Source: Obelidium mucronatum
Taxonomy: Eukaryota > Chytridiomycota > Chytridiomycetes > Chytridiales > Chytriomycetaceae
Assembly (NCBI GenBank): GCA_025765595.1
Contig: JAIVFH010000064.1
Location: 62,001-126,000, forward strand
Length of the DNA stretch: 64,000 nt
Direction: 5' to 3'
Below the pieces are notes generated by a model. The model was not told the DNA's origin, made no database searches, and worked only from the letters and a program-made list of their open reading frames with translations. Shown here one piece after another: positions 45,842-56,492 of the stretch (its first letter is position 1; the number at the start of each line of letters is the position of its first letter). A program made the translations under genes and the position numbers.

Positions 45842-46264
45842 TCATGTTTTCTTTTCCTTCTTTACTTCCTCCACCAGGTTTTGCACCCCGTCGACTGCGA
45901 GCGAGCGAACACTGCGAATTATTTCGTGTGTGAATTTAATTTCTTCCAGGCATTGCTCGACTTGTTTGCAAGGAAACTGGGTCTGTGTGTGGCTCCAAGT
46001 TAGTAGACTCAGGCATTGTCGTAGTGAAAGAATTCTCACCGAGTCCTTTAATCCTGCAAGTCTGGTTGATGTCAAGAATCGCGCGTGCCATGCCGTGGAG
46101 TTACAGTCGCTTACACCGTTTACAAAAGCTTCCGTCGTCATGACTTGGCATACTTCATTTTTCCAACGTTCAAAGATAGGAATGGATAAAGCATAATTAG
46201 CATTAGAGCAGTCTAGGGAATATTGGTTTCCAGCGAGCCTGGCCGCATCATCGTAAGTGGACAT
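45842..46264 (-). CDS. Small two-exon protein of unknown function
   Basis: Exons 46040-46264 and 45842-45982. The intron has a CTAAC branch site, GT-AG ends and phase 0. The protein has about 121 residues: MSTYDDAARLAGNQYSLDCS, several Cys spaced through the chain, and a helical, lysine-rich end (VQNLVEEVKKEKKT). No signal peptide, membrane segment or known domain is visible. The codon frame is open on both sides of the intron, which supports a real gene. The 80-bp-period repeat copy B begins about 45 bp upstream of its start and might contribute to its promoter. Confidence 0.6.
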   Translation of the reverse strand: MSTYDDAARLAGNQYSLDCSNANYALSIPIFERWKNEVCQVMTTEAFVNGVSDCNSTAWHARFLTSTRLAGLKDSVRILSLRQCLSLLTWSHTQTQFPCKQVEQCLEEIKFTHEIIRSVRSLAVDGVQNLVEEVKKEKKT

Positions 46265-46307
46265 TATTGATGAACACGCGTGTATATTATGAGCAAAAAT
46301 CAACAAA

Positions 46308-46545
46308 AATGGGTGAGCACCAGATTGGCACTACGGAGTCAGGAAGGCATGTCAACACGTTGATAGCTCCATCCCATTTGCGGCAGAATTTGCAGAGCAC
46401 CGGAGCGACACTACGGAGTCGTGACGGGGCGTCAATACGTTGACAGTTTTGTGGAAGACGCCGCTTCAACTCTCACCAGAAATAGATACAGATAAGTTCC
46501 AAGCTGCCTGGTCATAACTGATTAACTAGTATCTCGTCAGCCTAA
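46308..46545. repeat. Dispersed repeat with 80-bp internal period, copy B
   Basis: Two units starting at GAGCACC (46315 and 46395, again exactly 80 apart) with CACTACGGAGTC and GTCAA.ACGTTGA, matching copy A at 36672-36905. Copy A has TACGTGGAC where this has TACGTTGAC. It lies between a minus-strand gene start and the PARN promoter region. Confidence 0.8.
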
Positions 46546-46877
46546 TTTGAAGTGTGTTTGACAGTTAACTACTTTGGAAGGGCCATGTATGTAATCTCTG
46601 TCTGACCGAAGTCCGGACCCAAAATCACTGATTGTGAAGCTTTAGAATACACTAGATAGCAGCTGGCCCGGTGTGCCTGAAGGAAGGACAGAGTCTTTCT
46701 ATCTCGATTTATACTTTTATGGAATAAAGCAATTGTCGCCGAATCCTCCTTCCAGCTTCAACTGACAACAATGCTGTAGTTCATATTAGTTTTCCATGAT
46801 ATTAAATCGATTTATCATAATAATGGCATGTTTTCAGTGATGTTTTAATAGTTTACTTTTCTTTCTTTTTCGTCAAA
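46546..46877. other. Upstream region of PARN
   Basis: About 330 bases, AT-rich toward the PARN start codon. No repeat, ORF or RNA gene recognised. Confidence 0.4.
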
Positions 46878-49016
46878 ATGGAAGTTGCTCGGAAGTCTTT
46901 TGCGGCCGTTCTTCCAGTGCTCAAGCAGTGCATTAAAACATGCGACTTTATTGCGATCGATACTGAACTCAGCGGTTTGCACAAGAATCCAAGCGAGGTG
47001 GGTTGGAGGTTCAGTGTTGTTGTTGACAGCTGACTCTCTTCTTGCCCAGTCTGCCCACCCATCGGACTCTGCTCAGGTTCGCTATGAAAAGCTCAGATCT
47101 TCTTCGCAATCGTTTGCTGTTCTTCAGTTTGGAGTTTCCGTCTTTGAATGGGACGCTACTCTCAAAAAGTGAGGGAACAAAAAAAAGAGGCGTGTGAAAC
47201 TTGAAACAGTCTAAACTTTCCATTGTTTGACTTGTTCAGATACGTCGTGAAAGCATTCAATTTCCCAATTTTTCCCCAAGCTGGAAAGCAACTATTCGGT
47301 CTCGACCGCCGTTTTCTTGTTGAATCCTCCGCTGTTGACTTTCTTGTTCAGAATGGCTTCAACTTTGACAATGCCTTCAAGAACGGAATTCCATATGTGC
47401 GTTTTGATGAAGAGGAACTGGCTAGGGCAAATATTGATCTCGTTGAGTCGATTGATTCAAAGTCTGTTATTCCACTCGATCATACAAACCGGGATTTCGT
47501 TGAGACGGCGATGCAAGTACAAATATTTTAGCACTCCATGCTTCGGGACCCCTTATTTCTTACTTTAATTGGGTGCAGGTCAAAAATTCAAGATTGGTTG
47601 GATAATTCAGGCGAGCCATTTGTGTCCATCCTTGCCGAAAACGGGTTCAAAAAGCGTCTCATTCATCAAGAAGTCCGGCTAAGATTCAATCAAACCTTGT
47701 CGACGAGGTCTCGCCAAAAGGAAATCCACGTGTCCCGACTGTCTGCAGTTGAACGTCAAAGGCTATTGAATGGTGAAGATGAACAAAAGGCCAAGCTGGC
47801 GGGCGAACTGGAATATTTGATTGGGTTCCGTCGCGTTATTGAGTTGATTTCAAAGTCGCACAAACCACTTGTTGGACACAACATGTACCTTGATTTGTGC
47901 CAGACAATTCAAAAATTCTGCTTTGCGTTACCCCCTACCGTCGGAGAGTTCAAGGAGTTGTGCCACTCTACTTTCCCAATGTATGTTACATACATACAGC
48001 TGTTTAAAATCATATGGCTCATTAAAACCGATTCTCAGAATTTACGACACAAAGTTGATTGCAAACACGGATCAGAAGATCAAAGAACTAGTGACAAACT
48101 CAGCCCTCTCTGAAATGGCAGCGCAGCTCTCTGTCCCACCTTTCAACAAACCCGAATTTGTCATGCACCCTGACTTTCAAGACTACCTTTCACCATCCGC
48201 TTCTGAAAAGTTCCATGAAGCCGGATACGATGCATTTTCTACCGGGGTCTCATTCGCCAAAATGATGCATCATATTGCAAATATTCCTGATGGAGAATCC
48301 TTGTTCACTGACTCAACTCCTGGAAGTGACGAGTCCGCATCCGAGGCTCGCGTGCAATTAAATAGATTTGAAAACAAGTTGAATATCATGAGGTCCGATG
48401 AGCCTGTTTTGAATCTTGTTGGCGATGAAGGTTGTGTTGCAGTTTTTCTTATTTGATTTTTTATTCAACTGACTTGTTGTTTCCTCTGGGTCTTACAGAT
48501 CCCATTGACAGATCCAATATTTTATACATGTCAAACTTCCCGACCAGCTGGAAAACTCATACAATTGTGGGTCTCTGTCAACCACATGTGGGTCACTCGT
48601 TTGTGCGCTGGATCAACTCTTCTTCCTGCTTTGTTGCCGTTTCGGATCGTGCAAGAGTCAATCAAGCTGCTGTGAATGCGATTAAAGTCGCTGTTCTGTC
48701 GAAGCGTGTCTTGGACGGAGAAGATACTTCTGTAATTGGAGGTCGGTCTGTAAGAGTGTTGCAGCATTCCGAATACTTGGAAATTGTGGATGAGTTGAAG
48801 AAGGAGGAGGAAGAAGTGAAGGTGAAGGAATCGGAGAAGAAGAAGATGGAATCCGTTCCTGTTCTTAAAGGCAAAAAGAGGATTCGGGCTGAGGACGAGG
48901 AGGCTGAGGATGGTGAGATTCTGGAAGGAAGTGGCAGCCCTCATGGAGCCGAGGCATCGAATCATCCGCATAAGATGAAGCGCCAGAAGAGTGATAGTAG
49001 TTGTATTATTTCTTGA
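46878..49016 (+). CDS. PARN: Poly(A)-specific ribonuclease PARN, with terminal CaaX-like motif
   Basis: DEDD-family 3' exonuclease that removes poly(A) tails and trims small RNAs. ATG 46878 starts MEVARKSFAAVLPVLKQCIK. Catalytic residues are all visible: FIAIDTELSGLH (Asp, Glu), VGHNMYLDLCQTIQKF (Asp) and FHEAGYDAFSTGVSF (His, Asp). After these come an RRM-like part (ILYMSNFPTSWKTHTIVGLC) and a basic, acidic nuclear-type tail (KGKKRIRAEDEEAEDGEI; HPHKMKRQKSDSS) ending CIIS. Exons begin at 46878, 47050, 47240 and about 47580, with further introns near 47982-48039 and 48431-48499. At the junction 47515/47580 the phases differ by one base, so either the splice site or a base is misread. Length is in the family range. 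Confidence 0.92.
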
Positions 49017-49028
49017 TTCATTAAGCAG

Positions 49029-49524
49029 TAACTTATTGTGAATGAGGGTGGTAAAAAGATAGTCATTATATTGATTTCCCATGGTTGAAACCACATCAAA
49101 AAATCGATTGGATCAGTTATTATCAAGGGGTTTACTCCGTTCTGACGCGTCTATTTAATCCAAACTTTTCAGAATATATATCCATTAGCTGCTTTTACTG
49201 TTATTCGGAGTTTTCACTCGATTGATGCGGAATTTCATTACATCTTGAAGGAATAATACTGGGGCGTTTTTTTGCAATGAGTGTCAAAAACAAGACCATT
49301 GTTGCTCTGGGATATAAAAACAACAGGGGATTGTTTGCACACACCAAGTTAAACCGATTCAAGACATTTAAGTTGTGCGTTTATCAATCAGCCGTGTATC
49401 TGCTTTCTTTACCAGTTCCTTGTAACTTTTTGTGAATGAGGGTTAAAGATAGTCATTTATTTTAATTTCCCAATTGGTGTCATGTCATGGTTGAAACCTC
49501 AAAAATTGATTGGATTCCTGATAC
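49029..49524. repeat. Pair of imperfect direct repeats upstream of the TauD gene
   Basis: Segments 49029-49112 and 49421-49524 share TTGTGAATGAGGGT, AAAGATAGTCAT, TTTCCCA and ATGGTTGAAACC followed by an A-rich GATTGGAT. About 300 bases of unique AT-rich sequence separate them. No ORF is conserved between them. They lie between the 3' end of PARN and the dioxygenase promoter. Confidence 0.7.
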
Positions 49525-49690
49525 CCTCACCACCAATGACTCCTGAGTGGACAAAATACTTACATAATCAAGTGGTAAATCGATAATTAGCCAATTCCTG
49601 TTCCATTGCTATTTGAAACTTGAAAGTGAAATTCTGTTGCACGGGAGAGTGACGAAATGAATGACTCATGAGTACCATTCACGGGTGAAT

Positions 49691-49733
49691 TATGCAATCA
49701 GTAGCAAAAGTTATAAAAATACAACCTCCAGTC
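49691..49733. repeat. 43-base segment shared with 45801-45843
   Basis: TGCAATCAGTAGCAAAAGTT followed by ATA..AATACA.CCTCCAGTC is present in both places with only a few differences. One copy lies about 40 bases upstream of the TauD start codon, the other at the stop codon of the small gene at 45842-46264. Confidence 0.85.
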
Positions 49734-49771
49734 CCGTTTCTACTTAATATTAACAAACAAAAGAAAAAAAT

Positions 49772-51017
49772 ATGTCTCCTGTCGAGGTTGAACAACTCAC
49801 TGCTGCTACCGCCACGGTTTCTTTGAAGGAACAAACCTTGAAGATCCAGCCACTCAAGAGAAATCACACTCTTGATACATTCAAAAGCTTTAAATTGCAA
49901 CCGCACATTGGATCTGAGTTCGAGGAGGGGTGAGCCCTTATTATAGTCTCGTTGTTTCAATTGAGACTTACAAAGAACATTGTAGAATCCAACTTCGCGA
50001 ACTTCTGAACGCACCCAACTCTGATGAACTCTTTCGCGATCTTGCTGTTTACGTTGCTGAGCGTAACGTCATTTTCTTCCGCAACCAAGATCTGACTTTT
50101 GAGGAGCAAAAGGAGGTTGCGGACCGACTTGGAAAGGCTGCAGGAAAGCCAAGCACTTCTGGTCTTCACTCCCACCCCATCAGTGTTGCAAGTGATGAAT
50201 TCGGTGAGAAGAATTTCCCGATTTCTTCGAAGCTTGTGAATGCGCGTAGTGCTGCATATGGCGGCGGGGGATCCGAACTTCACTCCCGTGGCTGGCATTC
50301 AGAGTAAGTCCCAAATGTTCCTTATATTCCAGGTATTTCTGCTGACTACTCTTTAACCCTTTTTCTTCTTCTCAGTGTGACTTTTGAGAACATTCCATCG
50401 GACTATGCCGTCTTGAGACTTCGTGAAGCCCCTCCAGCCGGAGGCGATACTCTTTGGGCTAGCGCTTACGAAGTATACGAAAGACTTTCTCCCGCATTCC
50501 AGAAGTTCCTTGAAGGATTGACCTGCCACCCACACTGGTGAAGGATTTTTGAAGCTAGCCGAAGCAGGATTTGCAACAATCAACCCCGGACCGCGTGGCG
50601 CACCCGAAGACATTGGCACGCACTTGAGCGCCGTGCACCCAGTAATCCGCACGAACCCCGTCACTGGCTGGAAGGGAGTGTTCGCCAACAAGGGCTTCAC
50701 GAAGCGCATCAACGAGCTGTCGAAGGACGAAAGCGACCTTGTGCTCAACCACCTCTTCCAGCTGACTGTGCAGAACCACGACCTGCAAGTCCGCTTCCGC
50801 TGGCGAAAACACGACGTCGCCGTGTGGGACAACCGCAGTTCGTACCACTCGGCGACGACCGACTTCGACGCCGACGAGTTCGTACGGCTCGGCGAGCGCG
50901 CCGCATTCGCTCGGCGAGCGGCCGTACTTCGATGCGGCGTCGACGTCGCGGCGCCAGGCCCTCGGTATCGCACCGCCTGTGGCGCGGCGCGCGCATTTGG
51001 CGGCTTTGGCAAAGTAG
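49772..51017 (+). CDS. TauD-type Fe(II)/2-oxoglutarate dioxygenase
   Basis: Oxidises sulfonates, sulfate esters or related small substrates; substrate not predictable here. Exons 49772-49929, 49986-50303 and 50376-51017. The iron-binding HxD is in GGW-HSD-VTFENIPSDY, split by the second intron, and the distal His region is WDNRSSYHSATTDF. Other family marks: RNVIFFRNQDLTFEEQKEVA and APPAGGDTLWASAYEVYERL. Two single-base shifts are needed: near 50521-50525, to read LTATHTGEGFLKLAEAG, and near 50880, to read GERPYFDAASTSRRQALG. The proposed end is at 51017. The part from about 50560 on is strongly GC-rich, unlike exons 1 and 2. Likely cytosolic. Confidence 0.82.
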
Positions 51018-51140
51018 AAACAAATAAAGAACATTATGAAGACAGTTTATTGATAAGTTGGTCATTTGTACTCTTTGGGGCTGAACGGCCTTAATTGTTG
51101 GATTATTGGTGTTCACTCGGTATTGAATCTTATTGATTAC

Positions 51141-54100
51141 ATGTCAAAAAAGACCCAGGAAACGCCAATGGTTGATTTCATCATATCAGACCAACCTTCT
51201 ACAACGGCGACTCCGCTTTTGCCCGGAGCTCTTCTCGGTGACACTTATCCATTAAATATCGAAGCGAGAAACTTGAGCGTTTCTGTGTTTCGCAAGAAGG
51301 GGAAAGCCAATATACTCAACAATGTCAATTTGGCAATTCCAGCTGGAAAGCTTATGGCAATTATGGTAACGGCAGGCGCTTACCAATATAAGCCTCTAAT
51401 TGTAGCTTTGTTCATAACAGGGAAGCTCTGGTAGCGGCAAGACAACGTTGTTGAATGCTTTGGCTGGACGATCTGGAGGACAAGTAACTGGTGATATCCT
51501 CTTTAATGGCCAAGACCCAGCCACTGCTTTCAAAAGCGGTTTAGTTGCATACGTGGAACAAGATGATCATTTGCTCCCGTATGTGACGGTGAGAGAGACG
51601 TTACGTTATGTATCCCGGCTTCGCCTGCCAAAGTCGATGCCCATTGCCAAAAAGATGGAAGTTGTTGAGTCTGTTATTCTGGAGCTCGGGTTGAAAGAAT
51701 GCGCTGATACGCTGATTGGCGATGACTGGAGAAAGGGAATCTCTGGTGGTGAGAAGCGTCGAGTCAGGTGACCATTTGAGTTCTTTCCCTTGGCAGCACT
51801 AATCAAGGCATCAATCAAGCGTCGGAGTACAGTTGCTTACAAATCCTTCCGTAATCTTTTTGGATGAGCCCACAACTGGACTTGACGCCTTCAATGCAAG
51901 ATCCCTGATTGAGACCTTGCTGAACTTGGCCCACAAGTCCAATAAGACCATTATCCTGTCCATCCACCAGCCAAGGTCGGATATTTTTAAATATTTTGAT
52001 CAGATTGCTCTTTTGACGCGTGGTGGCTTGCTTGCTTATTGTGGACCCCCTCTGGATGGTGTTACCTTTATCAAGGACTTGGGATTTTCATTGACCGAAG
52101 GTGTCAATGGCGCAGACTTTTTGGTGGATGCAGTTTCAATCGATAATAGCTCAGCAGAAACAGAGCAAGAGTCGATGGAAAATCTGCAGCGCATTGCACA
52201 GCAGTGGGCCCGCGTTAAGCCATTTGTGTCGTTTGAAGAAACAACCTCAAAGATGCCGAGCCGTCGCAGCGAAAGCATTGGATTCTTTGAGCAAGTGTCT
52301 GTAATTTCACGAAGGGTTCTCATGAATATGTGGGAAGACCGTTTGATGCAGCTGGGCTCGTTCCTCAACATTGTTGGCATGGCTCTGGTTCTTGGTATCC
52401 TGAATTACAAGCTGGATGAAAACCCAAGCGCTATCTTTGCAAGACAAACACTAGTGTATATACTTTCCATGTTTACCGCCTACTTTGGAATCTTATTCTT
52501 GGTGTACAAACTATCATATGAGTAGGCAATCGCAACATCCATTTTGTTGCAACTGACTAATCTGAAAACTACAGACTGAAAATTTTCGACCGTGAAAGAC
52601 GAGATAATTTGTACAGTGTTTTGGCTTATCTTTCGGCTTGGCTTTTTTGGCACGTTTTATACTACTCTGTTTTGTCTGTGATTTCGTCTGTCATATTGGT
52701 AAGATAGGAACTCAACATACAATGTCTCAATTATTTCCCAGTATTTTATGGTGGGAATGCGAGCCTCGGCATATCATTTTGGAATGTTTACCTTGATGTC
52801 AATTCTCGTACAATGGGCAGCGATTGGTTTCTCCTGGTTGTTTATGTCAATTTCTCGAAATTACGCAACTGCTTCTCTTGCTGCAAGTAAGTTTCTATTC
52901 TGATAAAATGAAGTATTCAAACTGCAGCTGCACAGATTTGATATGCTCAATGATGTTCGCTGTTGGTGGATTTATGATTCCAGTATCATCGCTACCCGTT
53001 TATGTAGCCTGGATGCGTCACTTCACCATATCATACTACGCGTTAAAATTATTTGCTTTGGCGGAGTTCAAAGATCGCCAGTTCTCTTGTCCGGCGGTTC
53101 CACCAAACTCTCCTAAACAATCACTCTGTAACGGGAACACAATACTCTCTGCTATGGAGATAGAAGACCCCTTATATATGCCTTTTATGGGTATATTGAC
53201 ATTAACTGGGGCGGTGCTCCTGATATCTGGATTGCTTCTTTATCTCCTGCCCCCGAAAGGTGTAGCTCATGCTGAACCAGTTTGGCAGACACCCGAGAAA
53301 GGCAAAGAACCAGAATCATCCGTTGAAATCGAATCTTCCACTTTAAGAGCTCCGCCTCGCATCACAGTGCAGTTAAACTCTCTCAATTTCGTGCTTGAGC
53401 CAAGAAATACCAAGTTTGTCAAAGCAGGACGGAAAACCGTGATTCTTGACCGAGTATCTGCTACATTCGCTTCTGGCCAGCTAACTGCGATTTTGGGCTC
53501 GTCGGGTGCTGGAAAGAGTACTCTCTTGAGTCTCCTTCAGGCCCGTGCAATCAATCTTCCTGTTCATTTAAAGTCTACTACTAGCGGAAAGCTTCTTCAC
53601 AATGGGCAAGAGCTGACCAAGGATGTTATTGAAGCATGCACAGCAAGCGTGAGACAAGACGACTCGCACCTTCTTCCGTCTTTAACTGCGCGTGAAACTT
53701 TGGTTTATGCTGCGCTATTGCGACTACCAAAGAATTGGTCTAAACAACGGAAAATCCTTCGTGCAGAGGAGATTTTAGTAGAGCTGGGGCTCAAAGATTG
53801 CGCAAACACTCTTGTTGGAAGTGCTGAGTTGAAAGGATTATCTGGCGGCGAGAAACGCAGGTTGAGTGTGGGATTAGCGATGTTGATGGATCCTTCCATT
53901 TTGATTTTGGACGAGCCTACGTCGGTACTGTATGCCGTTCAATCGGTTTAACCCCGTGTATGCATATATTAGAAGTTTTTTATTAAGTCTTTGTATTTTT
54001 AGGGTTTGGATTCTGCATCTGCCAAAAAAATGATCATAACCCTTGAATCAATTGCAAAGACTGGGCGAACGATTATTTGCTCGATACATCAACCCAGATC

Positions 54101-55290
54101 AGATATCTTCCCATTGTTGAATCGTGTATTACTATTGGCTCGAGGAGGACAAGTAGTGTTTGAAGGCGAAGGATCAATGTTGGTCCCCTACCTGGCGGAA
54201 CAGCAATACCACCTGCCGCTTTTAACGAATCCGGCCGACTTTGCTTTGGACGTTTCATCCGTGGATTTACGTAGTAATGCCGCTGAAGAAGAGACAAGGA
54301 ATCGTGTTTCAAAACTTGTGAATAACTGGCAGACCCAGCAAAAATCAGCTGCCACTTCTCAACATAGTGATAGTGCCAATAGACTGAAAGAAGCGTTGCA
54401 AGATTTATCAAATTCAAATAAGTTACCGTTTGCTCAAGCATTATACGTTTCAATATCACGAAGCTTCTTGAACTTGAGACGACAACCAGCACTTGCTTTG
54501 GCTCGCATCATGAACGTGTTTGGAGCCGCTTTGATCACAACTTTGTTTTTTGCCCGAATTGGACTTTTGCATTCAGACGTGATTTCACGAATCGGATACT
54601 GGGTATGAGACTTCCTTTGTTGCGGGGAGAAATGCTAAATACTACATTAGCAACAAGTAACAGGAATGATCAATTGCGGAATGCTCACTTGTCTTGCTAT
54701 ATTTCCTCAGGAACTCTTGATGTTCAAGTTTGAGCATCAAGACCGCACCACCTCAACAACCATATTTTTCCTCACCTATTCAGCGATTGAAATACCTTTT
54801 GATTTAGCGGCCTCTGTCCTACATGCCGTGCTTGCAAAATATGTGGTGGGGCTGCAGGCAAATCTCGGATACACTACACTGTGTATCTTCGCGTGTGTGT
54901 TTTGTGGAGAGAGCATTGGAATGACATTCAACACTTTCTTTTCCAAACCGGGCTTCTCTCTGCAATTGATGACACTGCTTTTCGCCACGTTGCAGCAAAT
55001 GTCTGGACTCTTTAGTGTTTCTATGCCAAAATTTGTGGAAGATCTCAATTACCTCTCGGTATTGAGATACTCGTCTAGAATTCTAGCCGCGCAGGAATTT
55101 CTTCCTTCGTTCTCGTACTGACTGCAGTGGGTCTAATGATTGTGTGTTTAGGACTGGATCAGATGTAATGGCATTGTTTGGATTCCCAGAAGGGGATTAC
55201 CATGTAGTGCTGAACGTTGTCGGATTGATTATTTGTGTCGTAGTGTACCGTCTCATTGCCTTTGTTGTTTTAAAGATTATGTTTAGGTAG
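51141..55290 (+). CDS. Full-length ABCG-type (white-family) ABC transporter
   Basis: Two nucleotide-binding domains and two membrane domains in the order NBD-TMD-NBD-TMD, the WBC/ABCG reverse order. NBD1: Walker A GSSGSGKTT (just after an intron at 51366-51420), signature GISGGEKRRV, Walker B IFLDEPTTGLDAF, then SIHQPRSDIFKYFDQ. TMD1 helices lie at 52.3-53.25 kb (LLISGLLLYLLPP last). NBD2: GSSGAGKSTLL, LSGGEKRRLSVGLAML, ILILDEPTS joined over an intron to GLDSASAKKM, and SIHQPRSDIF. TMD2 helices run to 55.29 kb, ending VYRLIAFVVLKIMFR. About eight introns. The first ATG in this frame's local context is 51066; 51141 is the conservative start. Likely a lipid, sterol or drug exporter; substrate unknown. 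Confidence 0.9.
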
Positions 55291-55418
55291 TCTTAAATAA
55301 ATTGCGACCTCATTCGAATCTTCAACGTTTGCTGAGCCCTTAAGAGTTATTTCATCCAATAGATTTCACGGATGCATCAGGAAGAAAGAGAAGCTTGGAT
55401 AATATCTTTCATTTATAT

Positions 55419-56380
55419 TCAAGGCGAGACTTCTTTCTTTTTGGATTCAACCAAGACATCAATCTCCTTCATAAACATGTCGGTCTCATATTGAATCTTG
55501 GAATATTTTACATGAGTCAACAATTTGAGACAAAAATAATGATCGCCATTACCTTTTCTTCACGCCTCCTGACTTCATCGAATCCGATTTTGAGTTTCTT
55601 CAAATCTCTCTTTGCATGTGCCCGGAAGTCTCGAATCTGATTCCGATGCTGCTGGGCAAGTCGCGAAATCGATTTCATCATTGCTTCGCGATGCTCTGCA
55701 TACATTCTTTGTTTTTGTGTGTGTGAGCTATACATAAAGAGCCGGTATTTCCTCACTTGGGAACAGTGACTTTCAGTGTGTTGCCATCCAATCTCAACGG
55801 ATTCAACCCCAAATTGGCGTCACGAATACTCTTTTCTGCGAAACGAATGTGCTGAAGAAGGGGACAAGAAGTGCGCGTTATTGATTGTACATGCAACAGT
55901 CACATCACTCACATCCTCGTCATTCAGAACAACCATCAATGTGTGCGCATCCTTGGTACTAATCTGAGCAATCTCAGATAAAGGAACACCTTTGCTAACG
56001 CCACTACTACTACTTCTACTATTACTACTACTGCCTTTCTTTACCATGACTTTAACCATAACATTATCCAAAAGAGCTGGATTAGCTCGTCCAATCGTGA
56101 TTTGGGTGCTCAGAGTCTGTTTCAAGTGGTCTACGCAAATTCGCATTTTAGATTGCATTTTCGTCACGTCGAATTCAGGTGGACGAAAGTCACTACGATT
56201 GTCTTGCGTTGGTGAAGGAACCTTTTTTCCGCCTTTTGACTCCTTCTTTTTGGCAGCGTAGAATCGAGATGATGGGTTCATTGCAGCTATCGGAAATGAC
56301 GGCCAGATTGCATGAAAGGTCGTTGGGCGAAGTGCCAGAAGAGGGTTCAGCAGTGGTTTCAGTGATGTGAATCCAAACAT
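55419..56380 (-). CDS. MRRF: Mitochondrial ribosome recycling factor
   Basis: Splits mitochondrial ribosomes after termination. The ATG at 56380 begins a basic, Ser/Phe/Ala-rich presequence (MFGFTSLKPLLNPLLALRPT .. SSRFYAAKKK) typical of mitochondrial import. The RRF fold follows: KMRICVDHLKQTLSTQITIG-RANPALLDNVMV, LSEIAQISTKDAHTLMVVL, then after an intron IRFAEKSIRDANLGLNPLRL and LKVTVP. After another intron comes EHREAMMKSISRLAQQHRNQ, then a last exon IQYETDMFMKEIDVLVESKK. The serine-rich loop GSSSNSRSSSSGVSKG inside the first domain is an insert. It converges on the ABC transporter, 128 bp away. Confidence 0.9.
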
Positions 56381-56492
56381 AGTTTTCGAAATTAATTTTA
56401 ACACGACAGAATAAGGTGGAACGGAGCTTAAAAGCGAGATCGCGTAAGAGTCTGGCTGGACTTTTTAAAAATCAAGAATCAAGTATTTCTGA

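Noticed and set aside
45646..45933. Plus-strand ORF of 95 codons
   Set aside because: Overlaps the better supported two-exon minus-strand gene and the 43-base repeat; no recognisable feature.
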